The notes under the pieces: generated by a model
Seen by the model: the letters and a program-made list of their open reading frames with translations, nothing else
The model's database searches: none
What the model was told of the DNA's origin: nothing
Made by a program: the position numbers and the translations under genes
Shown: positions 43,323-50,548 of the stretch, piece by piece
Layout of the letters: every line of letters starts with the position of its first letter
Numbering within the stretch: the first letter of the stretch is position 1
DNA from: an uncultured Christensenella sp.
GTDB taxonomy: Bacteria > Bacillota > Clostridia > Christensenellales > Borkfalkiaceae
DNA length: 50,548 bases
Assembly: GCA_905203015.1 (NCBI GenBank)
Contig: CAJKUC010000013.1
Location: 1 to 50,548, forward strand
Reading direction: 5' to 3'

Positions 43323-44339
43323 TTATCCCGCGTTTTCCACCGTTTTATCCCGCTCTTCGTCGGGCAATTTCGCCGCCTCTTCCGTAAGTTTGCGCATGCG
43401 GTGATTCAGGCAACTTTTCGTGACGTTCAATCCGTCCGCCAATTCCTGCAACGACATCGTGGGGTTTTTCAGGCGGAACTCAATCAGTTCCCGAAGCGGC
43501 GCGGGCAGATTTTTGTCTTCGCCCGCCGCCACCAGTTTTTCGATCGCGATCACCTGTTTCACCGCCGCCGTCGCCGTTTTATCCGCATTCGAGGAAGAGC
43601 AGTTCGCCGCGCGGTTCACCTGATTGTTTCTTTCCCTCTTTTCGCAGAACGCCGTGAATTTTTTCAGCGCGCCGTCTGCACCCGCCACGGAAAGGAAATC
43701 GGAGATCGCCTCTTTGCTTTTCATATACGCTACGGTCTCGCCGCCACGCCGCACGCATTTCAGCAGCAAATCGTCCTCTTCGGCAAGTTTACAGAAATCC
43801 CGCGCCAATATCCCGCCGTCCGCTTCTTTATCCGATTCCGGCAACGTAAAACGATCGGGGAAAACAAATTCGAGATGATACCCCGTTTTCTTGTCCTCCG
43901 CGGGAAGCGTAAGGCTTCCGCCGCCCAGAAACGCGCCTTTCACGTAAGCGTTACGCCGCGCTTCGTCTTTGAAAAACTCTTTCGGCACGCCCGCGCAAAA
44001 TCCCTTCTTCTTTTCGTATAATCCAAGCGAACAAAGCACTTTTTCCGCGTCTTTCGGATATTCTAAAATAAGTTTGCTTCTTCCGCTGAGCCGATCTTTC
44101 ACCGCCCGCGACACGATCAGCCGATCGCCGAAGAGATCGGAAAAAATCTCCGTGAAATATTCCGCCACCCGTTCCGTTTCCGATACCAGAAAAAAACGCG
44201 GAGTTTTCGCTCCGTCCGCCGTCGCATCTTCCGCAAACGCCCCGCACACGGAAAAATACGCCGACAGGGCGGCTTTCTTTTCCTCTTCGCCGATCTGCTG
44301 TTTTATCAGTTCTTTTTTTATATCGGAAGTAAAATTCAT
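43323..44339 (-). CDS. whiA: DNA-binding protein WhiA
   Basis: 338 residues from ATG 44339 (MNFTSDIKKELI is the classic WhiA start; a frame extending to 44528 runs into the upstream PHP gene). The degenerate homing-endonuclease-like domain includes YVKGAFLGGGSLTLP, and the C-terminal helix-turn-helix reads MSLQELADGLNVTKSCLNHRMRKL. WhiA is found throughout Gram-positive bacteria and influences cell division and chromosome segregation. Usually rapZ and yvcK lie just upstream; here the PHP gene is next, at 109 nt. The start has a GGAGAG site. Confidence 0.95.
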   Translation of the reverse strand: MNFTSDIKKELIKQQIGEEEKKAALSAYFSVCGAFAEDATADGAKTPRFFLVSETERVAEYFTEIFSDLFGDRLIVSRAVKDRLSGRSKLILEYPKDAEKVLCSLGLYEKKKGFCAGVPKEFFKDEARRNAYVKGAFLGGGSLTLPAEDKKTGYHLEFVFPDRFTLPESDKEADGGILARDFCKLAEEDDLLLKCVRRGGETVAYMKSKEAISDFLSVAGADGALKKFTAFCEKRERNNQVNRAANCSSSNADKTATAAVKQVIAIEKLVAAGEDKNLPAPLRELIEFRLKNPTMSLQELADGLNVTKSCLNHRMRKLTEEAAKLPDEERDKTVENAG

Positions 44340-44448
44340 TTTTTCTCTCCGTATACCGCGCATTTTCCGCCTTGCGGCAGATCCGCGCTTTCCGCGCAGT
44401 TGCGTTTTTCGCTCCGCTTTCGCCGTTTTTACGATGCTTTTATCAGCC

Positions 44449-45228
44449 TCAGCCGCCGTTTTTGAAACGCTCAAACCGAAACGACGGCATTCTTCCGTCG
44501 ATATTATCGATTCTCTCCGACGGCACACCCACCCGATCGATCTGCTCTTTCACCGAGGCAAAATCCCCCACGCGTTCTTTCGAGTGCGCGTCGGAATCGA
44601 TCACAAACCGCACGCCCGTATCGCACATCTCCGCCAGTTCCTCGTCGCTCAGGTGCGTTTTCTTTGAGTTCAATTCGATATAAGTGCCGTAATCGCCCGC
44701 GCATTTCGCCACTTCTTTCACATTGCACGGGCAGAGATAGCCAAGGTGCGAAATGATGTCCACGGGATTGTTTTTAATCGCGGCGATATACGCTTTCGTA
44801 TTGTATTCCACCAATTTCCGAGGCGGATTTTTCCCTTTTTTAAACTTGTCCTCGAATAGATTTCCGAGAAAATAACTGCGGAAATCGGAAAACGTTTCAT
44901 AAGAAATCAACACGTGCTTTCCCGCGATGAACAGATCGAAATCGTCGTAATCTTTCGGCTGTATATCCGTCAGTCCGCTTATTCCGCGGATATTCGATTC
45001 CATGCCCACCAGCACTTTCACGCCCGTTTTTTCTTCTGCCTCACGGCAATCGCGGATCAGATCGGGCACTTTTTTCCGCCTTAATCCGAACGCCAGATGC
45101 GAAAAGCCGTGATCGGTGATTCCGATCGCTTTCAGCCCTTTTTCTTTTGCCGCCTCCGCGTTTTCGAGAACGGTGTTTTTTCCGTGTGAATACGGAGTGT
45201 GCGTATGATAATCCGCCGTAAGTATCAT
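44449..45228 (-). CDS. PHP-domain phosphoesterase, YcdX/HisK-like
   Basis: 259 residues of the PHP superfamily. Metal-binding motifs are DYHTHTPYSHG (6-16), GITDHGFSHLAFG (36-48), the Glu in VGMESNI, IAGKH, IISHLG and the C-terminal DSDAHS. Such proteins hydrolyse phosphate esters; some act on histidinol phosphate but no his genes are here. A PHP gene between murB and whiA is a recurrent clostridial arrangement. The site AAGGAAG precedes ATG 45228. Confidence 0.88.
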   Translation of the reverse strand: MILTADYHTHTPYSHGKNTVLENAEAAKEKGLKAIGITDHGFSHLAFGLRRKKVPDLIRDCREAEEKTGVKVLVGMESNIRGISGLTDIQPKDYDDFDLFIAGKHVLISYETFSDFRSYFLGNLFEDKFKKGKNPPRKLVEYNTKAYIAAIKNNPVDIISHLGYLCPCNVKEVAKCAGDYGTYIELNSKKTHLSDEELAEMCDTGVRFVIDSDAHSKERVGDFASVKEQIDRVGVPSERIDNIDGRMPSFRFERFKNGG

Positions 45229-45337
45229 CTTTCTTCCTTCTGCCGCGTCGCTTTATTCTATAAATTGCGATTCTTAAAATTTTGTCGTTATTTTGTCGCC
45301 GTTTCGTAAGATTTCCGTTTCTTCCGGCCCTGCGGCT

Positions 45338-46372
45338 TCATTGCCACAAATCGCCGAGATAACGAATTTCTTCTTCCAGGCGCACGCCCTGCTTTTCCGA
45401 AACGTCTCGTCTGACGTTCCGAATAAGTTTTTTTACGTTTTCGTACGTTGCGCCGCCGTCGTTGATAATAAAATTCGCGTGCTCTTCGGAAATTTTTGCC
45501 CCGCCTTCGCGTTTGCCTTTCCAGCCCGCTTTTTCGATCAGCAGACCTGCGGAAATTCTTCGATCCCCCGCCGTCTGCGGCAACGGATTTTTAAAAATAC
45601 AGCCGAGGCTCTTTCCCGCAGGCAATTTTTTTCTTGCCTCGGCAGCGATTTTCACGTTGGCTTCCGCAAGGGAAACGCCCGCCCGTTTCAAACGGAACGT
45701 TACGCCGAGTATGATTTCGCCGTTTTTCATAAACACGCTGTCTTTATAACCGAAAGCGCATTCCGATACGGATCGCACCCGCATTTCGCCCGTTCCGTAA
45801 GAAAGCACGGATTCTATCGCGTCGGAAACATGCCTGCCGTTCGCGCCCGCATTCATATACGTTGCGCCGCCCACGCTGCACGGAATCCCCGTTAAAAATT
45901 CCGCGCCCGTAAGACCCGCCGCCGTTGCCGTCGTCACGAGATCCCGCCCTTTCACGCCCGCGAAAGCAAAGATGTTTTCGCCGTCCACCGCAAGAGACGC
46001 AAGGTTTTTCGTAAATACGATCACGCCCGGGAGAAAGCCTTTTTCCGTTGCGGTATCGGCATCTTCTGCGGAATTTTTTTCGGATAAGCCGTCGGGAATC
46101 AATACGTTCGCCGCACTTCCGAGAACGGCGTACGGCACGCGAAAACGCTTCAGCCCGCCGATCAGTTCGGTAAGACTCGCAAGCGTATCGGGAAAAAACG
46201 CGGCAGGCGCGATTCCGCCGATCCCGATCGAAGATACCGCGGAAAGATCGAATGAAAAAGATCTCGGTATAAATATGCCGCGCTTTGCAAGATCCGCGCA
46301 AACACGGAATATCCGTTCTTTCGTTTCTTTATCTTCGCCTTTCGTCGTACCGTCGTCAAAAAAATCGCACAC
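45338..46372 (-). CDS. murB: UDP-N-acetylenolpyruvoylglucosamine reductase (MurB)
   Basis: 344 residues, GTG start at 46372 with AAAGGAG 8 nt upstream. The enzyme reduces the enolpyruvyl group to give UDP-MurNAc in cell-wall synthesis, in the cytoplasm. FAD-binding segments are YAVLGSAANVLI and GIPCSVGGATYMNAGANG. The proton-donor loop reads SLGCIFKNP where most MurB proteins have a Ser in GS(x)FKNP, so Cys replaces the usual Ser. The C-terminal Glu region, RLEEEIRYLG, is conserved. It heads the murB-PHP-whiA-dnaE run. Confidence 0.93.
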   Translation of the reverse strand: MCDFFDDGTTKGEDKETKERIFRVCADLAKRGIFIPRSFSFDLSAVSSIGIGGIAPAAFFPDTLASLTELIGGLKRFRVPYAVLGSAANVLIPDGLSEKNSAEDADTATEKGFLPGVIVFTKNLASLAVDGENIFAFAGVKGRDLVTTATAAGLTGAEFLTGIPCSVGGATYMNAGANGRHVSDAIESVLSYGTGEMRVRSVSECAFGYKDSVFMKNGEIILGVTFRLKRAGVSLAEANVKIAAEARKKLPAGKSLGCIFKNPLPQTAGDRRISAGLLIEKAGWKGKREGGAKISEEHANFIINDGGATYENVKKLIRNVRRDVSEKQGVRLEEEIRYLGDLWQ

Positions 46373-46433
46373 TGCACCATTCTCCTTTATTGTAGCATAT
46401 TTTCGGAAAATTTAAAAGTATTTGAACGTGCTT

Positions 46434-47537
46434 TCAAACGCTTTTGAGAAATTTTTTCAATTGTACGATTTCGCCTTCCGCCGCAAATTTTTCCGTATCC
46501 TTCCGCGCGGCTTCGCTCATAAACACGTTCGCCGTCCACACGATTTTTTTTCCGTTTTTTCCTTGCAAAGCGCTTTCCATCGCCCCCGCGCCCGTATCGG
46601 CGCCGTAAATATCGGCAGAGAGCGAAAACATGCCGATTTTATCCAGAGTGCTTTGCACCTTTTCGGCAAGAAGATACGAAACGAAAGAACGGCCGAATCG
46701 TCTCGCCGTTTTTTGATTTTCCGCTTCTTCGCCCGTCGCTTCGCCGCAGTTCAAAACGCCGATATACTGATACAAATCATTATACACATTCACCGTTTGC
46801 GCATGAATTTCCGTTCCGCGCGCAGCGAAACGATACAAATCGCGCTGCGTACCGAAGAGATATTCTTTCTTTCCGTTTAAAAAATCCACGTATGCGGCGA
46901 GGCTGTCTTCCGCGATCACGCTTTTTCTTTCCGCAGCCGTTTCGCCGTCGTCGGAAATTCCTTCGTCACCGATTGTTTCCGCTACGCTTCCGAGATGCAA
47001 CGCGCATGCCGTTTCCGCAAGATTACCCCCGCCTTTGGAAACGATCACGGTATCTGTGCTCAGCCTCGAAAAATCGCCCGAACGAGAAAACACGGCGTAC
47101 GCCCCGGCACACCACGGATATGCAACGCTTTTCCCCTTTTTCGTACCCGTTCCGCCCGAAAAAAACAGATCGTCAAACGGAATAAACAGCGCGGGATCCG
47201 CATCGAAGCCGATTCCGAATGAGAGCAAATCGGGATATTTTCCGCTTTCAAACGCGGCTTTCGCCCCCGCCGCCGTGTAATCGGAAACGAGAATCACGCA
47301 ATCTCGTTTTTCTTTGCCGAACGCCGTCGCCGCGTTTTTCAGGAAATTCGCGCGGGAGCCTTTTCCGCCTTCGAACGTATCTATGTGCCACAACGACAGC
47401 ACAACGGGGCGTTCGTTGTTTTTCGTTTCCTTTTCCGAAGTCAACGCGGGATAGGCATAGAAAACGGAAAGAAGCGCGACGGCGCATAATAAGCACCACG
47501 CGCAGATATTTCCGATAATTTTTCCTCGCCGTTTCAT
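46434..47537 (-). CDS. Membrane-anchored solute-binding-protein-like protein
   Basis: 367 residues. An N-terminal hydrophobic segment (about 9-33) with several Cys but no lipobox acts as signal anchor or signal peptide. The rest resembles family 1 extracellular solute-binding proteins: VVLSLWHIDTFEGGKGS at the start, YPDLLSFGIGF and SVAYPWCAGAYAVFSR in the first lobe. No permease or ATPase genes are adjacent. It precedes murB by 61 nt. No clear Shine-Dalgarno site precedes ATG 47537, and a plausible promoter lies 150 nt upstream. It could be an orphan binding or sensory protein; the ligand is unknown. Confidence 0.68.
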   Translation of the reverse strand: MKRRGKIIGNICAWCLLCAVALLSVFYAYPALTSEKETKNNERPVVLSLWHIDTFEGGKGSRANFLKNAATAFGKEKRDCVILVSDYTAAGAKAAFESGKYPDLLSFGIGFDADPALFIPFDDLFFSGGTGTKKGKSVAYPWCAGAYAVFSRSGDFSRLSTDTVIVSKGGGNLAETACALHLGSVAETIGDEGISDDGETAAERKSVIAEDSLAAYVDFLNGKKEYLFGTQRDLYRFAARGTEIHAQTVNVYNDLYQYIGVLNCGEATGEEAENQKTARRFGRSFVSYLLAEKVQSTLDKIGMFSLSADIYGADTGAGAMESALQGKNGKKIVWTANVFMSEAARKDTEKFAAEGEIVQLKKFLKSV

Positions 47538-47692
47538 CGTTTATACATACGCCGGGAAACGCCTGTTTATGCCCTTTTCGTCATTTTCCGATACGCCGCT
47601 TTTATGTCTTTTCCGGCCTCTTCGCCGCCGAGCGCCGCAGAACGGAATTTCCGGAAGCCGCAGATAATCGAAAGAGGAAACGATCGTTTCGT

Positions 47693-47722
47693 ATTGTAAT
47701 ATGCTTTTTTATTTTCTGTAAA
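47693..47722 (-). promoter_or_regulatory. Candidate promoter of the binding-protein-like gene
   Basis: Minus strand: TTTACA (47722-47717), 18-bp spacer and TACAAT (47698-47693). It lies downstream of two terminator-like hairpins and about 155 nt before ATG 47537. Confidence 0.45.
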
Positions 47723-47752
47723 TTCGCGTTCCGAATCGTGCTTAACGCAACG

Positions 47753-47779
47753 AAAGCCCCGCAATATACGGGGCTTTTT
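47753..47779 (+). terminator. GC-rich hairpin with U-tract on the plus strand
   Basis: AAAGCCCCG (47753-47761) pairs with CGGGGCTTT (47769-47777), 7-nt loop, then TT. The T-run favours termination of plus-strand transcripts, though no plus gene is nearby. It may block antisense transcription or also slow minus-strand polymerase. Confidence 0.65.
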
Positions 47780-47838
47780 CTTCGCATAAAAACAATCGGA
47801 ATTCTCCGCTGCGCGCGGACTGTATTCACAGTAAAACG

Positions 47839-47863
47839 GGGAACAGATTACCGATCCGTTCCC
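47839..47863 (-). terminator. Probable terminator of the ATC hydrolase gene
   Basis: A 10-bp stem with one mismatch (47863-47854 with 47848-47839) and a 5-nt loop, followed on the minus strand by CGTTTTA. It lies 8 nt after the stop at 47872. Confidence 0.6.
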
Positions 47864-47871
47864 TCCTGCCG

Positions 47872-48456
47872 TTATTTTTTGAAAAAATGAAAATCGCAGC
47901 AGTCTCCGCCGTATCCCAAAGTCTTCGTTCGCGTAAACCCGATTTTTTTCAACCCGCCGTACGTCACGTTATCGACGTCGCAGAACAGGCGGCATAATTC
48001 CGCACAGCCGTTCTCGACGCAAGCCGTATGCCAGAGGCATTTTTTAATCGTTACGTCGAAGTAATCTTTGCCGCGATTTTGTACACTTTCCTGTAAATCG
48101 GTCTTGCGCATAATTTTCAGGAAGATATTTCTGTAAATTGCATAAAAACCCGGCACTTTTTCCTTTTTCACCATCGACGAATGTTTTTGAGTAGCAATTT
48201 TATCGATCATGTATTTCCGCATATGCTCGTATGCGCACTCTTCCGTCATACCGTCTTCTCGCAACGTTTTATACAACGCGATACGCGGAAGAATCGTCTG
48301 AATCAGCGTTTTCATCTGACTTTCCGATTTATTTTTTGTGTTACCGATCAGATCGTGCAATATTTTTTCCTGTTTGCCGAACAACATCGATCCGTTTTCC
48401 GTTCCGAATTCCTCGTTCAAAAATAATCCGATCTGTTTTTGCTGTTTTATTTTCAT
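47872..48456 (-). CDS. L-2-amino-thiazoline-4-carboxylic acid hydrolase family protein
   Basis: 194 residues. The helical N-terminal half has ILPRIALYKTLRE, and the C-terminal half has the family pattern CLWHTACVENGCAELCRLFC followed by DVDNVTYGG. The name comes from an enzyme that opens a thiazoline ring toward cysteine, but many family members are uncharacterised and the role here is unknown. It is cytoplasmic, monocistronic, with its own promoter (48562-48590) and terminator. A GGGAGG site precedes ATG 48456. Confidence 0.78.
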   Translation of the reverse strand: MKIKQQKQIGLFLNEEFGTENGSMLFGKQEKILHDLIGNTKNKSESQMKTLIQTILPRIALYKTLREDGMTEECAYEHMRKYMIDKIATQKHSSMVKKEKVPGFYAIYRNIFLKIMRKTDLQESVQNRGKDYFDVTIKKCLWHTACVENGCAELCRLFCDVDNVTYGGLKKIGFTRTKTLGYGGDCCDFHFFKK

Positions 48457-48561
48457 TCTTACGCCTCCCGAATCCGATCATCTTCCCGTTGCACGTATTT
48501 TACTTTCGCGTATTTACAACTTTTTGCAACGCTTTCCGAAAGTTTCTTATCGATTGACAAT

Positions 48562-48590
48562 ATTATAAACGAAATTTCCCGAAAAGTCAA
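48562..48590 (-). promoter_or_regulatory. Promoter of the ATC hydrolase family gene
   Basis: Minus strand: TTGACT (48590-48585), 17-bp spacer and TATAAT (48567-48562), near consensus. The spacer contains the palindrome GAAATTTC (48571-48578), and the element is bounded by a TTGAC/GTCAA inverted repeat. The leader is about 100 nt. Confidence 0.85.
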
Positions 48591-48701
48591 TAGAAGAAAT
48601 ATCCTGTCGGCTGATTACAGCGCTATTCGTTTTATTTTTTGATGAAAGCGCTCGTTAAATTCAAATATTCCGCAAAGTGAGAAAAACACGATAATACAAC
48701 G

Positions 48702-48736
48702 AAAAAACACAAGCCCTGCCGGATCTTGTGCTTTTT
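48702..48736. terminator. Terminator after the fucose isomerase gene
   Basis: CACAAG (48708-48713) pairs with CTTGTG (48725-48730) around an 11-nt loop, with AAAAAA on the left and CTTTTT on the right. On the minus strand the stem is followed by TTTTTT, suiting termination of the isomerase transcript. Confidence 0.75.
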
Positions 48737-48829
48737 CAGCATTGCAGCCCTTTCGTACTACAAAAACGGCTTTTTGATTATGAAATTGAACCGACTACTA
48801 TCATCGGGAATTTTTCGGTCGAATATACG

Positions 48830-50548
48830 TTATCTTATATTTTTATACAGCGGGCCGTAGGCGGCGCAGGCGCGGTAGTCCTGACCTTCTTTGTCCATGC
48901 CGAATGCGTTCCACGCCGCGGGGCGATAAATATCTTTTTCGTCTACGTTGTGCATGCACACGGGAATTCTCAGCATCGAACACATCGTGATTAAATCTGC
49001 GCCGATATGCCCATAGGATATCGCGCCGTGGTTCGCGCCCCAGTTATTCATTACGTCGTACGCGCTCTTGAACGCGCCCTTGCCCGTTACGCGCGGCGTA
49101 AACCACGTGCAGGGCCACGTGTAGTCCGTTCTCTTCCATAATTTATCCGTTACTTCGTCCGGCAATTTCACCGTCCAACCTTCTACGATTTGCAGTACCG
49201 GGCCTAAACCCTTGATAAGGTTAAGTCTTATCATTGTCGCGGGCATTTCCGCGCGCGTTACGAATCGGCTCGAATATCCGCCGCCGCGGAAATATCCTAA
49301 ATCCGCATACGGCCACGTGGTGGCGTTCATCATAGTATCGATATCTTTATCCGTTACTTCCCACCACTTTTTCATTACGGCGTTGCCGCGTTCATCCTTG
49401 ACTTCGCCGCACGCGTCTACACAGCACGCGCCTGAATTGATGAGATGAATAAACCCGTCCGCTTCTTTCGCTTTACCTTCGATTTCGTAACCCGTTACGC
49501 GCTTCACCGCTTCGCCCGACCAGTACGTTCTTACGTCCGCAAACATCTGCGCTCTGCCCGTCAGAAGTTTCATAAACAACATACTCGTGGCGTTTAAGGT
49601 GTCGTTTTCCGTGCCTAAAATATACGGTTCTCTCGCGCCGTCCCAGTCGAACGACGAGTTAAGAATACTTTCGGGAAAATCGCAGTTCGGGTAGAAGTCC
49701 GTCCATTGCCGTTGCCCCTGAAAACCGCCGACAATCGCGTTATGCCCTACGGCTTCTTCTTCACAGCCCTGCGGCAGGTTCTTATTGCCGTTGTACAAGT
49801 CCTTGATAATGCACGCCATTTTCGCCGTGAATTCCCAGTCTTTCTCTTTTTCCGCGGCACTCTTCTGCATTTCTTTCGGGTTTTTATCGAAATCGGGCTT
49901 GCACTTCTCTTTCACCCATTTCAAGGCTTTTTCATACTCTTTCTCGTCGTAAATTCCCTTTTCCATTCGGCGGATGATTTCCACTTCGTCTACCGATTCC
50001 ACCCGCATACCGAGATACTCTTCGAAAAATTCGGGACTAATAATCGAGCCGCCGATGCCCATCGTTACCGAACCGATTTGAAGGTAGGACTTACCGCGCA
50101 TCGTTGCCACCGCTACCGCCGCACGGGCAAAGCGCAAAATCTTTTCCTGCACGTCTTGCGGAATCGTGGTATCGTCCGCTTCCTGCACTTCGTGTCCGTA
50201 AATGCCGAACGCGGGCAAGCCTTTCTGCGCGTGCGTTGCGAGAACGCTTGCAAGATACACCGCGCCGGGACGTTCCGTGCCGTTGAAACCCCACACCGCT
50301 TTGATTGTGAGCGGGTTCATATCCATTGTTTCCGCGCCGTAGCACCAGCACGGCGTTACCGTGAGCGTGATGTCCACGCCCGCTTTCTTGAATTTATCTT
50401 CGCATGCCGCCGCTTCCGCCACGCGCCCGATTGTGGTATCCGCGATAATCACTTTCGCGTGTTCGCCGTTTGAATAAAACACGTTTTCTTCGATGAGTTT
50501 CGCCGCAGATTTCGCCATGTTCATCGTCTGATCTTCCAGCGATTCGCG
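48830..50548 (-). CDS. fucI: L-fucose isomerase, nearly complete (N-terminus beyond the right edge)
   Basis: 572 residues are visible; by comparison with the left-edge paralogue about 28 N-terminal residues lie outside, giving about 600, normal for FucI (E. coli 591). Family segments include VTPCWCYGAETMDMNP, GGFQGQRQW, the GTENDTLNATSM stretch with the catalytic acidic residue, FADVRTYWSGEAVKRVTGYE with a conserved Asp, and the C-terminal NNWGANHGAISYGHIGADL with metal-binding His. It converts L-fucose to L-fuculose in the cytoplasm using Mn. It ends before a terminator and is the last gene of a transcript that begins to the right. Confidence 0.93.
   Translation of the reverse strand, partial: RESLEDQTMNMAKSAAKLIEENVFYSNGEHAKVIIADTTIGRVAEAAACEDKFKKAGVDITLTVTPCWCYGAETMDMNPLTIKAVWGFNGTERPGAVYLASVLATHAQKGLPAFGIYGHEVQEADDTTIPQDVQEKILRFARAAVAVATMRGKSYLQIGSVTMGIGGSIISPEFFEEYLGMRVESVDEVEIIRRMEKGIYDEKEYEKALKWVKEKCKPDFDKNPKEMQKSAAEKEKDWEFTAKMACIIKDLYNGNKNLPQGCEEEAVGHNAIVGGFQGQRQWTDFYPNCDFPESILNSSFDWDGAREPYILGTENDTLNATSMLFMKLLTGRAQMFADVRTYWSGEAVKRVTGYEIEGKAKEADGFIHLINSGACCVDACGEVKDERGNAVMKKWWEVTDKDIDTMMNATTWPYADLGYFRGGGYSSRFVTRAEMPATMIRLNLIKGLGPVLQIVEGWTVKLPDEVTDKLWKRTDYTWPCTWFTPRVTGKGAFKSAYDVMNNWGANHGAISYGHIGADLITMCSMLRIPVCMHNVDEKDIYRPAAWNAFGMDKEGQDYRACAAYGPLYKNIR
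50329..50548. repeat. Right copy of the 220-bp fucI paralogous repeat
   Basis: Same-orientation match to 1-220 without gaps, 15 synonymous mismatches, as counted by eye. Because both copies sit at window edges, the full extent of similarity cannot be seen. Confidence 0.9.

Larger units (their letters stand above)
47538..47871. other. 334-bp intergenic region
   Basis: It holds a candidate promoter for the binding-protein-like gene (47693-47722), a plus-oriented hairpin terminator (47753-47779) and a minus-oriented one for the upstream gene (47839-47863). Short frames at 47567-47764 and 47602-47829 start within or across the hairpin and are not accepted. Confidence 0.6.
48457..48829. other. 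373-bp intergenic region
   Basis: It contains the ATC hydrolase promoter (48562-48590), a bidirectional terminator (48702-48736), and a TGAAAGCGCTCGTT box at 48643-48656 that matches the first ten positions of a catabolite-responsive element but not the last four. No gene was recognised. Confidence 0.55.

Noticed and set aside
46389..46394. TACAAT box upstream of murB as its promoter
   Set aside because: It abuts the AAAGGAG site, so a transcript starting from it would lose the ribosome binding site, and no -35 is visible.
47567..47829. Two short minus-strand frames as small genes
   Set aside because: Their starts lie in or next to a hairpin terminator, no binding site precedes them and the peptides look random.
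1..50548. Terminal redundancy of a circular element
   Set aside because: The edges match over 220 bp but with 15 mismatches, so they are paralogous genes and not the same sequence read twice. Core genes dnaE, murB and whiA also argue for a chromosome.

Overview
The window looks like a stretch of a Clostridia-type Bacillota chromosome, probably from an uncultured gut or other anaerobic member. The evidence is a murB-PHP-whiA-dnaE-pfkA neighbourhood, strong GGAGG ribosome binding sites, Gram-positive style lipoproteins and oxygen-sensitive iron-sulfur enzymes. Nearly every gene is on the minus strand. Only an AraC-type regulator and a small PHP-family enzyme (22645-24272) are on the plus strand. 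No tRNA, rRNA, CRISPR array, insertion sequence or phage gene was recognised. The exact taxon cannot be fixed from the sequence.

Region 1 (1-24427) is a glycan-utilisation locus. A divergent control region at 22435-22644 separates the AraC regulator from a roughly 22 kb minus-strand operon. In transcription order the operon encodes a putative TIM-barrel glycosidase, a GH38 alpha-mannosidase, a sugar ABC transporter (binding lipoprotein and two permeases, no ATPase), a lipoprotein, a large Ig-like secreted protein, a DUF4838 lipoprotein, a repeat-rich lipoprotein, a 47-residue peptide, a secreted protein sharing a C-terminal module with that repeat-rich lipoprotein, a second DUF4838 protein without a signal peptide, a GH29 alpha-L-fucosidase and an L-fucose isomerase that runs off the left edge. 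The set suggests capture and import of mannose- and fucose-containing glycans, followed by cytoplasmic trimming and fucose catabolism.

Region 2 (24385-36590) is the most striking part: a 12-gene minus-strand operon from one clear promoter to one clear terminator. It encodes a lactate/malate dehydrogenase family enzyme, class II fumarase, HdrB, HdrC, HdrA, an MvhD/FlxD-like protein, two FlxC/FlxB-like iron-sulfur proteins, an FlxA-like NAD(P)H:flavin oxidoreductase, an iron-sulfur and a flavoprotein subunit of a soluble fumarate reductase, and a small PQ-loop-like membrane protein. I infer that a cytoplasmic Flx-Hdr electron-bifurcating module is wired to fumarate reduction, with the dehydrogenase and fumarase supplying fumarate from oxaloacetate. 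This is a testable proposal, not an established system.

Region 3 (36705-47779) holds a small cysteine-containing protein, a PfkB-family sugar-phosphate kinase, then pfkA, dnaE, whiA, a PHP phosphoesterase, murB and an orphan binding-protein-like gene. Compared with the common clostridial order, rapZ and yvcK are missing between the PHP gene and whiA.

Region 4 (47839-50548) has a monocistronic L-2-amino-thiazoline-4-carboxylate hydrolase family gene and a nearly complete second L-fucose isomerase. Its N-terminal part matches the left-edge copy over 220 bp at 205 positions, with identical protein, so the two window edges lie in paralogous fucI genes.
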